NCBI RefSeq assembly: GCF_000333035.1
Contig: NZ_BANU01000032.1
Coordinates: forward strand, 1 to 64,000
Direction of reading: 5' to 3'
Source of the DNA: Gordonia sihwensis NBRC 108236
GTDB taxonomy: Bacteria; Actinomycetota; Actinomycetes; Mycobacteriales; Mycobacteriaceae
Length of the DNA stretch: 64,000 nt
Shown here: positions 35,858-44,172 of the stretch, piece after piece
Numbering within the stretch: the first letter of the stretch is position 1
Layout of the letters: each line of letters opens with the position of its first letter
The notes under the pieces: generated by a model
Databases searched by the model: none
The model's input: only the letters and a program-made list of their open reading frames with translations
What the model was told of the DNA's origin: nothing
Program-made: the position numbers and the translations under genes

Positions 35858-37793
35858 TTCACCGGTCCCCAAGACTGATCTGACCGTGGCCGCGGTCGTC
35901 ACGTCCTTCGAGCCGACCGACCGACTGGTGGACGTCGTCCGGCGGGCGGTTGAGCAGGCCGAATCCGTGGTCGTGATCGACGACGGCTCCCCGTCCCTGA
36001 CCGACCGTGCCGACCGTGGGGACCGTGAGGAATCCGCCGTGCGGACGATCCTGGACCGGTGCGCCGAGGCAGGCGCGCATGTGGTGTGCGCTCCGCGCAA
36101 CGCCGGCATCGCCAGCGCGCTGAACATCGGTGTGCGGCGGGCACTGGACGCCGGGGCCGACGCCGTCCTGACCCTCGACCAGGACACGCTGATCGACGGC
36201 GACTACCTCAACCGTGCCCGCACCCATCTGCATCTGGCGGCCTCGCTCGGACTCACCGAGGTGATGGTCTCGCCCGCACTCATCAACGACGACGTCGCGC
36301 CCTTCTGGTTCGCCGAGCGAGGCTTGACGCTCGCCTTCGAACCGCTGCAGTCCGGCCTGGTCGTGACCGCGGAACTCTTCGCCGCGATCGGCCTGTTCGA
36401 TGAGGACCTGTTCATCGACTGCGTCGAGACCGAGTTCTATCTGCGCGCACGGGAGCGCGGGGCACCGGCGCTCATCGTTCCCGGCGGTCGGATCGAACAC
36501 AGCCTGGGCCACCGAGCCCGGTGGACGCCGCCGCGTCCGCTGCGCCCGCTCATGCGTCCGTTGATGCGGGAAGGCGCGCGCGGCGGCACAGACGGCGAGG
36601 CGATCGAGTTCTCGCAGGACGCGCCGTTCCGCCACTACTACATCGCGCGGAACCGGCTCGCCCTGTATCGCCGCTACGGCCGGCGCGAGCCGCTGTGGTG
36701 CGCGGTGTCGATCGCCAAGGACACATTCGTCCGAGGCCGCGCGATGTTGATCGGCAGCCATCGGCCGGCGCGCGCGTACCTGACCGCGGCCGGGACCCGC
36801 GCCGCGTTGCGCGGGGAGACGGGAAAGATTCCGAAGCGGACACTGCTGCGATCGATGCGGCCCGCCGACCGCGCGCGGGCGATCGGGGAGCGCCCCGCCG
36901 AACCCGACCGCGGCCTGCCCCGGCTGGTCTCGGTGGTGATCCCGGTGCGCAACGCGGCCGCGGTCATCGACGAACAGTTGGCGGCGCTCGCCGGGCAGGA
37001 CTACGCCGGCGACTTCGAGGTGATCGTCGCCGACAACGGGTCCACCGACGGTCTCGCCGACCATCTCGCGGACCACCCGCTCGCCGACCGCCTGCAGTTG
37101 CGCCGGGTGGACGCCTCGGCCGGACGCGGTGCGTCCGTGGCCCGGAACATCGGGGTGGAGTCCGCGCGCGGCGACTTCATCGCCTTCTGCGACGCCGACG
37201 ACCGCGCGCATCCGCAGTGGCTGACCGAGCTGACGGCGGTCGCGCGGACGTATTCGGCGGTCGGCGGCGCGGTCGAGACCGACAGCCTCAACGCCCCGCA
37301 CGTGCAACGCTGGCGCGGCATGCTGCCGCCGGAGACTCCGTATGAGTTCCCCGGTTTCCTGCGGGTGTCGCCGACGTGCAACCTCGGTGTCTGGAAGGAC
37401 GTCTTCGCCGCGGTGGGCGGATTCGACACCGCGTACGACCGAGGGGCCGAGGACTCGGATTTCACCATTCGGGTCCAGTTGGCGGGCGGTGTGCTGGGCC
37501 ATGCGCCGCGGGCACTGGTCGCCTATCGGCTCCGCGACACGCTCAGTGGCCTGTGGAAGCAGTCGGTCATGTGCGGCGAGGGCGATGTCCGTCTCTACTC
37601 CGATTACCGCTCGTACGGGCTGCCGCGGCGGAAGTGGTACGGGACACTCGATGAGGTGGCGTACGTAGTGCTGCGGAATCCGTTGCTGCCCACCGCGATC
37701 ACCGGGGTGCCGACCGGCAGGTGGCTATTCCACGCCGGGAACCTCCTCGGCCGCGTCCGCGGCAGCCTCCGCCACCGCTGCTGGTACGTGTAG
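35832..37793 (+). CDS. Tandem GT2 glycosyltransferase (two catalytic domains)
   Basis: 653 residues. The ATG at 35832 has AGGAAGGA upstream and lies inside the end of the A-T-TE gene (26-base overlap); a second ATG is five codons on. Domain 1 (about 10-320) has AAVVTSFEPTDRLVDV, VVVIDDGS and DAVLTLDQDT, like rhamnosyltransferase-type GT2 enzymes. Domain 2 (about 385-650) has LVSVVIPVRNAAAVIDEQ, VIVADNGSTDG, FIAFCDADD and GAEDSDFTIRV. GT2 enzymes use nucleotide sugars. The location suggests two sugar transfers onto the cluster's product. Domain 2 resembles the partial GT2 gene at the right edge of the window. Confidence 0.85.
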   Translation: MTSIQMTSDSPVPKTDLTVAAVVTSFEPTDRLVDVVRRAVEQAESVVVIDDGSPSLTDRADRGDREESAVRTILDRCAEAGAHVVCAPRNAGIASALNIGVRRALDAGADAVLTLDQDTLIDGDYLNRARTHLHLAASLGLTEVMVSPALINDDVAPFWFAERGLTLAFEPLQSGLVVTAELFAAIGLFDEDLFIDCVETEFYLRARERGAPALIVPGGRIEHSLGHRARWTPPRPLRPLMRPLMREGARGGTDGEAIEFSQDAPFRHYYIARNRLALYRRYGRREPLWCAVSIAKDTFVRGRAMLIGSHRPARAYLTAAGTRAALRGETGKIPKRTLLRSMRPADRARAIGERPAEPDRGLPRLVSVVIPVRNAAAVIDEQLAALAGQDYAGDFEVIVADNGSTDGLADHLADHPLADRLQLRRVDASAGRGASVARNIGVESARGDFIAFCDADDRAHPQWLTELTAVARTYSAVGGAVETDSLNAPHVQRWRGMLPPETPYEFPGFLRVSPTCNLGVWKDVFAAVGGFDTAYDRGAEDSDFTIRVQLAGGVLGHAPRALVAYRLRDTLSGLWKQSVMCGEGDVRLYSDYRSYGLPRRKWYGTLDEVAYVVLRNPLLPTAITGVPTGRWLFHAGNLLGRVRGSLRHRCWYV

Positions 37794-37810
37794 CCCCGCA
37801 GTCGAAATAT

Positions 37811-37853
37811 TTTGGCTCCCGCAACGGTCTCACAGGCCGGTGCGGGAGCCAAA
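37811..37853. terminator. Palindromic bidirectional terminator, copy 2 of a dispersed repeat
   Basis: Arms TTTGGCTCCCGCA and TGCGGGAGCCAAA around a 17-base loop, overlapping the end of the aldolase gene and closing the esterase operon. It shares the arm core and ACGGTCTCACAG loop part with the element at 11520-11568. Confidence 0.82.
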
Positions 37854-38666
37854 GTTTTCGAGAGGACGGGCGGGGTCGCCAGTGTGCAGCACGTGGGCGA
37901 GGGCGGCGGCCACACGAGCCGGATTCCGGGCACCGAAGACGTGCCTGCCGAAACTCAGCCCGGCCACCGACGATTCGGCCACCCGGGTGCCGAACTCGAT
38001 CGCCGACTCGTCGTCGTGATAGGCGCCGCCGGCCACAACGATCGGCAGCGGGCAGGAGTCCGCGACCGCGTCCATGGATGCGCGATCGCCCGCGTAGTCG
38101 AGCTTGACGATGTCGGCGCCGAGATCGGTGGCGATGGCCGCCAGATGCGACAGCGTCGCGACCGACTGGGTTCCCGGAGTCTCGGCCATTCCCCGGTTGT
38201 ACATCATGGCCAGGAGCGGAATGCCGAGCCGGGCGCACTCGTCGCTGACCACGCCGAGATCGTTGAGTTGCTGCGCCTCCGTGGGCGATCCGATGTTGAC
38301 GTGGATGCTCACCGCGTCCGCTCCGAGAGCCATCGCCTCCTCGACCGAACCGACCAGGACTTTCGAGGTGGTGTCCACCGACAGCGAGGTGCCCGCGGAC
38401 AGATGCACGATCAGACTCAGTTCGCGGAAATGAGCCGGATCGATGTGGCGCGCCCGGCCCTTGTGGACCACGAGTGCGTCGGCGCCCGCCTCGGCGAGCA
38501 TCGCGGCGGTCCAGTCGGCGTGGTTCTTGCGACCCAGTGGGCCGACCGTCACCGAATGGTCGATCGGGACGATCAGCGCACGTCCGGTCGGCGCGGAGAA
38601 GATCCGGCGCAGCCGCAGCGTCTTACCGGACAGCGACGCTGTGCGCGGTGGTGCCGAGTGCCTCAT
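37830..38666 (-). CDS. GriI-type class I aldolase (2-amino-4,5-dihydroxy-6-oxo-7-phosphoheptanoate synthase)
   Basis: 278 residues from the ATG at 38666 with GAGGAG upstream. The family condenses L-aspartate semialdehyde with a triose phosphate. GriI does this as the first step to 3-amino-4-hydroxybenzoate, and archaeal homologues (MJ0400 type) feed dehydroquinate synthesis. Visible signatures: VPIDHSVTVGP near the N-terminus, VSIHVNIGSP, and the Schiff-base lysine in DIVKLDYAGD (Lys188). The GriH-type partner is at 42040-43248, and having both in one cluster is the basis for the 3,4-AHBA assignment. It is divergent from the acetyltransferase gene across an iron box. Confidence 0.87.
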   Translation of the reverse strand: MRHSAPPRTASLSGKTLRLRRIFSAPTGRALIVPIDHSVTVGPLGRKNHADWTAAMLAEAGADALVVHKGRARHIDPAHFRELSLIVHLSAGTSLSVDTTSKVLVGSVEEAMALGADAVSIHVNIGSPTEAQQLNDLGVVSDECARLGIPLLAMMYNRGMAETPGTQSVATLSHLAAIATDLGADIVKLDYAGDRASMDAVADSCPLPIVVAGGAYHDDESAIEFGTRVAESSVAGLSFGRHVFGARNPARVAAALAHVLHTGDPARPLENFGSRTGL

Positions 38667-38688
38667 CGGTGCTCCTCTCGAGAGTGAA

Positions 38689-38707
38689 TGAGGGTAGCCT
38701 ATCCTGT
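38689..38707. promoter_or_regulatory. IdeR/DtxR-like iron box between aldolase and acetyltransferase genes
   Basis: TGAGGGTAGCCTATCCTGT matches 14 of 19 consensus positions with the central GTAGCCTA intact. It lies 22 bases before the aldolase start on one side and five bases before the acetyltransferase ATG on the other. Confidence 0.65.
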
Positions 38708-38712
38708 GTTGC

Positions 38713-39486
38713 ATGGATCTGTGCGCGAGGGGCGGAATCGCTCGCTATCTGGACCGGATCGGCCTGGACGAGGCCGACCTGCCGAACGGGCTCGAAGCGC
38801 TGGTGAGCGCGGTGGCCACGGCTCAGCACGCCCGGGTGCCGTTCGAGAACCTCGGGATCCACGCCGGGCGCGTGGTCGGTGTCGAGCCGGCGCGGATCGC
38901 GCAGCGCCTCGTGGACGACCGTCGCGGCGGCATCTGTTACGAACTCAACGGACTGCTGCTGTACGCCCTGCGGGCGCTGGGCGTGCCCGCCGTTCTGCAC
39001 GGTGCGCGAGTGGATTCGGGAGCGGGATTCGGTCCGGCCGACGGTCACGTGGCAGTCGTGGTGCCGGGCGATCCCGCGATGCTGGTCGACGTCGGCTTCG
39101 GCGGCGACATGATCCTGCGGCCGATCGATCTCGCCGACCCGGCCGGCCGCGACGTGTCGGCCGGCGCGGCCCGCTACCGGATCGACCCTGCGGTCCGAGA
39201 GTTGGATGAGTTCGCCGGGATGGCCCGTTGGCACAGCACGTCCGGGCAGTCGAGGTTCACCGGCTCGGTGATCTGCACGCTGCCGGTCGACGCCGGCCGG
39301 CGCACGATGACCGGCCGCATCGACCCCGAGTCCGGCCGGATCGATTACCGGATGATCGAGGTCGACGGCGACTCTCGCCGGGAGTACGCGGTCGCGGCGG
39401 CGGACGTGCCCGGGCGGCTGTCGGACGTCTTCGGTATCGACGACCCGCGGCCGCCGATGCGCAGTGCGGTCGGGCGTCACCGGTAG
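38713..39486 (+). CDS. Arylamine N-acetyltransferase family protein
   Basis: 257 residues. The Cys-His-Asp triad is intact: Cys75 (RRGGICYELNGLL), His112 (DGHVAVVV) and Asp126 (LVDVGFGGD), with the family's VPFENLGIH upstream. NATs transfer acetyl or other acyl groups from CoA to arylamines; NAT-like amide synthases also release aminoaryl polyketides such as rifamycin. In this cluster the obvious acceptor is the amine of 3,4-AHBA or a derivative. The ATG follows the iron box by five bases with no ribosome site, so translation is probably leaderless. The 3' end overlaps the convergent hydroxylase gene by 10 bases. Confidence 0.88.
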   Translation: MDLCARGGIARYLDRIGLDEADLPNGLEALVSAVATAQHARVPFENLGIHAGRVVGVEPARIAQRLVDDRRGGICYELNGLLLYALRALGVPAVLHGARVDSGAGFGPADGHVAVVVPGDPAMLVDVGFGGDMILRPIDLADPAGRDVSAGAARYRIDPAVRELDEFAGMARWHSTSGQSRFTGSVICTLPVDAGRRTMTGRIDPESGRIDYRMIEVDGDSRREYAVAAADVPGRLSDVFGIDDPRPPMRSAVGRHR

Positions 39487-40682
39487 CGCCAATCGGTCGG
39501 GAACGGAAGGCCGAGATACACCTCGCCGAGTTCGCGGCGCGCGGTCTCCGACGCCACCCAGCGCTGCAGCCGGGCGCGGCGCAGCGGCCAGTCGAATTCG
39601 TCGTCGTGTCGGTGCAGCGCGCTGGTGAGCCGCCAGGAGAACGCCTGAGTCTGCCAGATCCGCTCCAGCGCGGTGACCGAATACGCGTCGAGCAGGTCAG
39701 TGCGCCGGTCCGCGTAGTAGCCGCCCAGCGCGTTGGAGAGGACGCACGCATCCGACACCGCGAGGTTGAGGCCCTTCGCTCCGGTCGGCGGCAGGATGTG
39801 GGCGGCGTCGCCCAGGAGGAACAAGGAACCGACCCGCATCGGTTCGGTGACCGCGCTGCGCAGGCGGGTGAGGCTGCGCTCGATGATCTCCCCGGTCTCG
39901 AGCTCGTCGGCGTCGTCTGCGGCGCTCCGGTGGCGGAGCTCCTTCCAGATCCGTTCGTCCGACCAGTGGGCGAGGTCGGTGTCGTGCGGGACCTGCAGGT
40001 ACTGCCTCGACAACTGCGGGCCGCGCATGCTGTGCAACGACAGGCCGTCGGGGTGCGCGCTGTACATGCCCTCCTCGGTGACCGGCGTGCTGTGCGCGAG
40101 AATGCCGAGCCAGGCGAACGGGTACACGCGCTGCACCGTCCGAACGTGCGGTTCCGCGGTGGCTCGCGCCACCCCGTGGAAGCCGTCGCAGCCGGCGACG
40201 AAGTCGGCTTCGACCACGCCCGTCGAGTGCGGAGTCCGGAAATGGACCTCGGGCCGGTCGGTGCCGATGCCTTCGACGGCGACGGCCTCGGCGTCGAAGA
40301 TCACCGGCGCGGCGCGGCCGGGGAGGGCATCGATCAGATCGCCGACCACCCTCGCCTGTCCGTAGACGAAGGCGTTGCGGCCGGTGTCGGCGTGGAAGTC
40401 CAGGTGGTGTGTGGTGCGGTCGAATCGCAGGTAGAAGCCCTTGTGTCGCAATGCCTCCCGGTGGAGGTCGGCGCTGACGCCGAGCTGGTCGAAGACGTCG
40501 ACGGTGGACTGCTCCAGCACGCCGGCGCGGACGCGCGAACGGACGTGTTCCTCGGAACTCCGCTCCAGCACCACGGCGTCGACACCCTGGAGCGCCAGCA
40601 TGTGCGCCAGGCTCAATCCGGCGGGGCCGGCGCCGATGACGGCGACTCGGGTGCGGATGCGCTGCGGGGGAGGAGTGGACAC
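39477..40682 (-). CDS. FAD-dependent 4-hydroxybenzoate 3-hydroxylase homologue (PobA clade)
   Basis: 401 residues from a GTG with GAAGGAT upstream. FAD binding is AVIGAGPAGLSLAHM. RAGVLEQSTVDVF and GDAAHILPPTGAKGLNLA are nearly identical to the PobA blocks. By alignment to the well-studied enzyme, the substrate residues are kept: Tyr201 (GMYSAHPDG), Ser212 and Arg214 (HSMRG), Tyr222 (SRQYLQV), Pro293 (LPPTG) and Tyr385 (EVYLGLP). The substrate is therefore a para-hydroxybenzoate. In this cluster 3-amino-4-hydroxybenzoate is the likely one, giving 3-amino-4,5-dihydroxybenzoate; plain 4-hydroxybenzoate to protocatechuate is the alternative. An iron box lies 18 bases upstream. Confidence 0.9.
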   Translation of the reverse strand: MSTPPPQRIRTRVAVIGAGPAGLSLAHMLALQGVDAVVLERSSEEHVRSRVRAGVLEQSTVDVFDQLGVSADLHREALRHKGFYLRFDRTTHHLDFHADTGRNAFVYGQARVVGDLIDALPGRAAPVIFDAEAVAVEGIGTDRPEVHFRTPHSTGVVEADFVAGCDGFHGVARATAEPHVRTVQRVYPFAWLGILAHSTPVTEEGMYSAHPDGLSLHSMRGPQLSRQYLQVPHDTDLAHWSDERIWKELRHRSAADDADELETGEIIERSLTRLRSAVTEPMRVGSLFLLGDAAHILPPTGAKGLNLAVSDACVLSNALGGYYADRRTDLLDAYSVTALERIWQTQAFSWRLTSALHRHDDEFDWPLRRARLQRWVASETARRELGEVYLGLPFPTDWRYR

Positions 40683-40699
40683 CGTGGATCCTTCGTTAA

Positions 40700-40718
40700 G
40701 TTGGCTAGGCTAACCTAT
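40700..40718. promoter_or_regulatory. IdeR/DtxR-type iron box upstream of the PobA-like gene
   Basis: GTTGGCTAGGCTAACCTAT matches 15 of 19 consensus positions with a perfect CTAACCTA half-site. It lies 18 bases before the hydroxylase start on the minus strand and about 130 bases before the luciferase-like gene on the plus strand. Confidence 0.8.
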
Positions 40719-40849
40719 CTTTTCAGACGGCCGTGTCGGTGTTCATGCGGGGTCGGGTTGTTCATGCGGGGTCGGAATGACGCCGCCGGCCGCACATGAC
40801 CGCACCGACCGGTTGCACCCGTGCCCGACGAAACGACAGGAGTCCGCCC

Positions 40850-41977
40850 ATGCCCGGCAGCCCTCACGGCCCCGGAACGCCTCGCATCCTCTGGTACCTG
40901 AACGGGATGGACGGCGAGGTGCCGTGGCAGCCGGAGTATCGCTCGGAGCCCTCGCTGGAGCATCTGCGTTCGGTGGCGGCGACCCTCGACCGGCTCGGCT
41001 ACTACGGGGTGCTCTGCACGGCTCGTGAACCCATCGCCCTCGTGTCGGCCACCGAGCGGCTGCGATTCCTCGTTCCGGAGTATCCGGGCGCCAAGCCGCC
41101 TGCGCTCATGGCCGAGCAGGCCCAGGTCTTCGACCACTACTCGGGTGGCCGGATGATCGTGAACCAGGTCAACGGCGCCGATCCGGTCCTTGCTCGATAC
41201 GGGCGTTTCGAAGGCAAGGACGAGCGGTACCGGGTGTCGGCCGAGTACTGGGAGACCGCGCGGCGCATGTACTCCGACGATCCCTCGGCGGTCGACGGCC
41301 AGTACTTCCGCGCCGGTCCGCAGTACAAACCGTCGATTCCGGGGCCGAGGCAGGAACGGCTGCCCATCTGGGGCACCGGCGCGTCGGCGGCCGGGCTCGA
41401 GCACGCGGCGCAGGTGCTCGATGTGTACTTGAGCTTTCTGGCGCACCCCGACGCGCTGGTCCGGACCTTCGACGCGGCTCGTGCCGCGGCGCGCGAGCGC
41501 GGCCGCGAGCTGCCCTGCGGCGTGCTGGCCAGCGTGGTGGTCCGCGACACCGACGAGGCGGCCTGGGAACGTTTCGAGTGGCAGTTGGCGCAGACCGACG
41601 CCGCGGAGATGGCGCGGCTGGCCGATCGGAATCTCCGCTCGTTCGGCTTTCCCGGACTCGACGAGATCGCCTCGGACGACGCTCAGGTGCAGGCGCGGAT
41701 CGACGCGCTGCGGGCCGGCCGGATCCCCGTCCGCGACGAACTGGAGTTCCTGCCGGGTCTGGCCGCAGGGCTGACGACGTGGACGTCGGGGGAGCCTCCC
41801 TTCGACATCGCCGGGAAGGGCTCGGGAAACTATCTGGTCGGCAGTCCGGAGACGGTGGCGGCCACGCTGCGCAAGCTGTCGGCCGAGCTCGGCGCGGACA
41901 CCTGGATCCTGTCCGGATGGCCGCTCGCGGAGGAGGCCGAACGCTTCGCCGAACAGGTGCTTCCCCTGCTGGGCTGA
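40850..41977 (+). CDS. Luciferase-like (LLM) flavin-dependent monooxygenase
   Basis: 375 residues from the ATG at 40850 with ACAGGAG upstream. It is of the SsuD-like bacterial luciferase fold: FDHYSGGRMIVNQVNG corresponds to the active-site/flavin segment (normally SGGRxxxNxV), PIWGTGASAAGLEHAAQVLD to the second, and the C-terminal GKGSGNYLVGSPETVAATLRKL to the third. These enzymes use reduced FMN from a separate reductase, which I do not see nearby. A role in tailoring the aryl or peptide part is likely by location only. Convergent with the GriH-type gene. Confidence 0.85.
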   Translation: MPGSPHGPGTPRILWYLNGMDGEVPWQPEYRSEPSLEHLRSVAATLDRLGYYGVLCTAREPIALVSATERLRFLVPEYPGAKPPALMAEQAQVFDHYSGGRMIVNQVNGADPVLARYGRFEGKDERYRVSAEYWETARRMYSDDPSAVDGQYFRAGPQYKPSIPGPRQERLPIWGTGASAAGLEHAAQVLDVYLSFLAHPDALVRTFDAARAAARERGRELPCGVLASVVVRDTDEAAWERFEWQLAQTDAAEMARLADRNLRSFGFPGLDEIASDDAQVQARIDALRAGRIPVRDELEFLPGLAAGLTTWTSGEPPFDIAGKGSGNYLVGSPETVAATLRKLSAELGADTWILSGWPLAEEAERFAEQVLPLLG

Positions 41978-41986
41978 GGTCGACGC

Positions 41987-42010
41987 GGTCGGGCCGGTTT
42001 CGGCTCGACC
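41987..42010. terminator. Hairpin between convergent LLM and GriH-type genes
   Basis: GGTCGGGCCG and CGGCTCGACC pair over 10 bases (one mismatch) around a GTTT loop, in the short gap between two convergent genes. Confidence 0.6.
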
Positions 42011-42039
42011 GCCCCCGTGCCCCCGACCGCCCCCGTACC

Positions 42040-43248
42040 TCAGCGCTCCTCGCAGAACTCCGTGATCGGCAGTCCGACGTGCCGCGCCTCCGGTGGCACA
42101 TAACCGAGCAGCACGTCGCCGGGCTTGAGTTCGGTGACGTTGTTCACCGAACCGCCCGGACCCAGCAGCCGGACGTGCCAGTCGTCCTGCGCGATCACGT
42201 TGATGGTCCGGCCGTCGGCCGACCGCGCGTTGATCGAGATCAGCGGTCGCCGTTCGATCTTGACGCGCCCGATCAGCACCTCGCGGGCGGAGCCGTCGCT
42301 GCGGACCGCGAGAATCGGCTGTCCGGCGCGCAGTTCGCTCACGTAGCGGGTCCGGTTCTCGGGCGCCAGCACGTACGAGTGCACCGCGCCCGCATTCCAT
42401 CGGAAGGGCCGGGTCGGCATGTACGGCAGCGGATGGGTCTCGCTGCACGACAGGAACATTCCGCTGGCGAACGAGCCGATCAGGCATCCCTCGTCGAGTT
42501 CCAGGAGCGAGCAGGTGTCGATGCAGGCACGCTCGCCCATCCCGATGTGCTCGACACCGGTGATCGTCAGCTCGGCCAGTTCGACGCGCGCCGCGGACGG
42601 TTCGAGGACCGCGGCCAGGGCCACGACGTCGTCCGCGTGGCGGGGAGCCAGCAGCAGTCCGTCGGAGCCGTGTTCGAGCACCAACTTCACGATCTCCGCG
42701 TCGGTGATGTCGTCGACCACGGTCACGGTGCGACCGCCGGAGTTCTCCGCCGCGGCGATCACGATCTCGAGGGGGATCTTGGTGGGGTCGGTGAAGGTCA
42801 GCAGCGTCCATCCGATGCGCCGGACCCATTCGCAGGCCTCGCTGAGCGTGTCGGAATCGCGGACGACGACGTGTACGCCGTCGGCGTGGCTCGGCAGCGT
42901 CTCGGGCGTCGCGCGCTCGACGAGGGTCAGGTCGATGCCCTCGGTTCGGGCGCCTTCGGTGCCCTCGGGGGGCACGGTATCGCCCGCGATGAGGATCTTG
43001 CGGACGGTCGGCGGCAGGGTGGCGAGGAACGCGGCGTCGTCGGTGAGGATTCCGTCGATGTTGTAGTTGAGCGCCGCGGCCACCACGGCGTCGCGCTGCT
43101 GCCCCGACAGTGCGCGCACGTCCACCCAGGCGAAGTGCTCGCCGGTCCGGGTCGCGTCGCCGACCGCGCGCAGCGGCGTCACCCGGTCGGTGACGTGGAC
43201 GGGCGGCACCTCGACGGGTGCGTCGGTGGTTCCGGTCTTCTTGGGCAT
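42040..43248 (-). CDS. GriH-type 3-dehydroquinate synthase II homologue (3,4-AHBA synthase)
   Basis: 402 residues from the ATG at 43248 with AAGGAG six bases upstream. It is of the DHQ synthase II (AroB') family: VDVRALSGQQRDAVVAAALN, LTITGVEHIGMGERACIDTC, GCLIGSFASGMFLSCSETHP, PFRWNAGAVHSYVLAP and the C-terminal KPGDVLLGYV are characteristic. In actinobacteria GriH cyclises and aromatises the GriI product to 3-amino-4-hydroxybenzoate; in archaea the family makes dehydroquinate. The presence of the GriI-type partner in the same iron-regulated cluster supports the former. An iron box lies 20 bases upstream, so it has its own promoter apart from the transporter operon. Confidence 0.88.
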   Translation of the reverse strand: MPKKTGTTDAPVEVPPVHVTDRVTPLRAVGDATRTGEHFAWVDVRALSGQQRDAVVAAALNYNIDGILTDDAAFLATLPPTVRKILIAGDTVPPEGTEGARTEGIDLTLVERATPETLPSHADGVHVVVRDSDTLSEACEWVRRIGWTLLTFTDPTKIPLEIVIAAAENSGGRTVTVVDDITDAEIVKLVLEHGSDGLLLAPRHADDVVALAAVLEPSAARVELAELTITGVEHIGMGERACIDTCSLLELDEGCLIGSFASGMFLSCSETHPLPYMPTRPFRWNAGAVHSYVLAPENRTRYVSELRAGQPILAVRSDGSAREVLIGRVKIERRPLISINARSADGRTINVIAQDDWHVRLLGPGGSVNNVTELKPGDVLLGYVPPEARHVGLPITEFCEER

Positions 43249-43267
43249 CGAACTCTCCTTGCGCAAA

Positions 43268-43286
43268 TATGGCTAGGCTAACCTAT
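43268..43286 (-). promoter_or_regulatory. IdeR/DtxR-type iron box upstream of the GriH-type gene
   Basis: TATGGCTAGGCTAACCTAT matches 15 of 19 consensus positions and shares GGCTAGGCTAACCTAT with the box at 40700-40718. It ends 20 bases before the start codon. Confidence 0.82.
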
Positions 43287-43296
43287 TTTGAAGAGA

Positions 43297-44172
43297 TTAA
43301 CGCGTGGTCGACGCGCGACGGTAACCGGCCACTGCGGGCCCGCTGAACGCGGCGAGCAGGCCCACCGACCACGCCGCCGTCGTCAGCGCGGGGCCGAGCA
43401 CCTGGCCGCCGGTCGAGATCCCGCGGATGGCCTCGACCGCGCAGCTCAGCGGCTGATACTCGACCACCGGCCGCAGCCACGCCGGGTAGGCGTCGGCGGG
43501 CACGAAGCCGGTGTTGAAGAACATCGCCAGATTGGTTCCGACGGCGATCCACTCCACCAGGCGGGACTCCGGCCGGAGCAGTGCGAGGGCGGTGACCATC
43601 ACCGAGAACGACAGGCCGAATCCGAGTGCGACGGCCAGGATCCCCAGTGCGCCGGGGAGGCCGGTGTGGATCCGGAAACCGATGACGGCGCCCACAGCCA
43701 GGACGGCGGCCACGGTGATGAGAATCCGCACCGCCTCCGACAGCAGCCGGCCGATCATGGCCGACGCCCGGTGCACCGGAAGCACCCAGGTGCGCGCGAG
43801 CAGGCCGGAGGTGCGCTCCCGGCGCAGACCGAGCCCGCTGATCGACGCCCCGGACATCGCGCCGATCAGCGCGAACATCGGGACCATGCCGAAGGCGTTC
43901 GATTCGCCGGAGTGCGCGCTGACTGGGCGGTCCAGCACCACCCAGAACAGCAGAACCATCAAGGCCGGAAAGAGCAGCGACTGAAGCAGGGTCGCGGGAT
44001 CGGCGGCTGCTTTGCGGAGAATCCGCTCAGCCTGGATCGCCGAACCCCGCCACAGCGCGTATCCGCTGCGCTCGGGTGCCCATGCCGCTCTCGGAGGGAA
44101 GTGGACTATGTCGGTGATATCGGTGGCGTCGGTGATATCGCTGGCGTCGGGGATCGGGCTTCGGTCGGTCAC
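43297..44172 (-). CDS. ABC-2 exporter permease 1 of the cluster
   Basis: 291 residues from a GTG at 44172 that overlaps the preceding permease stop by four bases. A polar N-terminus with a DITDATDITDI repeat is followed by six membrane spans. The segment GLGLRRERTSGLLARTWVLPVHR is the cytoplasmic loop typical of ABC-2 (DrrB/DrrC-like) permeases. FNTGFVPADAYPAWLRPVVEYQPLS matches the region before the last span. It forms an exporter with the ATPase and permease 2; the cargo is presumably the cluster's product. Confidence 0.9.
   Translation of the reverse strand: MTDRSPIPDASDITDATDITDIVHFPPRAAWAPERSGYALWRGSAIQAERILRKAAADPATLLQSLLFPALMVLLFWVVLDRPVSAHSGESNAFGMVPMFALIGAMSGASISGLGLRRERTSGLLARTWVLPVHRASAMIGRLLSEAVRILITVAAVLAVGAVIGFRIHTGLPGALGILAVALGFGLSFSVMVTALALLRPESRLVEWIAVGTNLAMFFNTGFVPADAYPAWLRPVVEYQPLSCAVEAIRGISTGGQVLGPALTTAAWSVGLLAAFSGPAVAGYRRASTTR

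Noticed and set aside
42040-43248. The GriH-type and GriI-type genes as an archaeal-style dehydroquinate (shikimate) route.
   Set aside because: Actinobacteria use the ordinary shikimate route, and the genes sit under iron boxes among secondary-metabolism genes, so 3,4-AHBA formation fits better. The alternative is not formally excluded.
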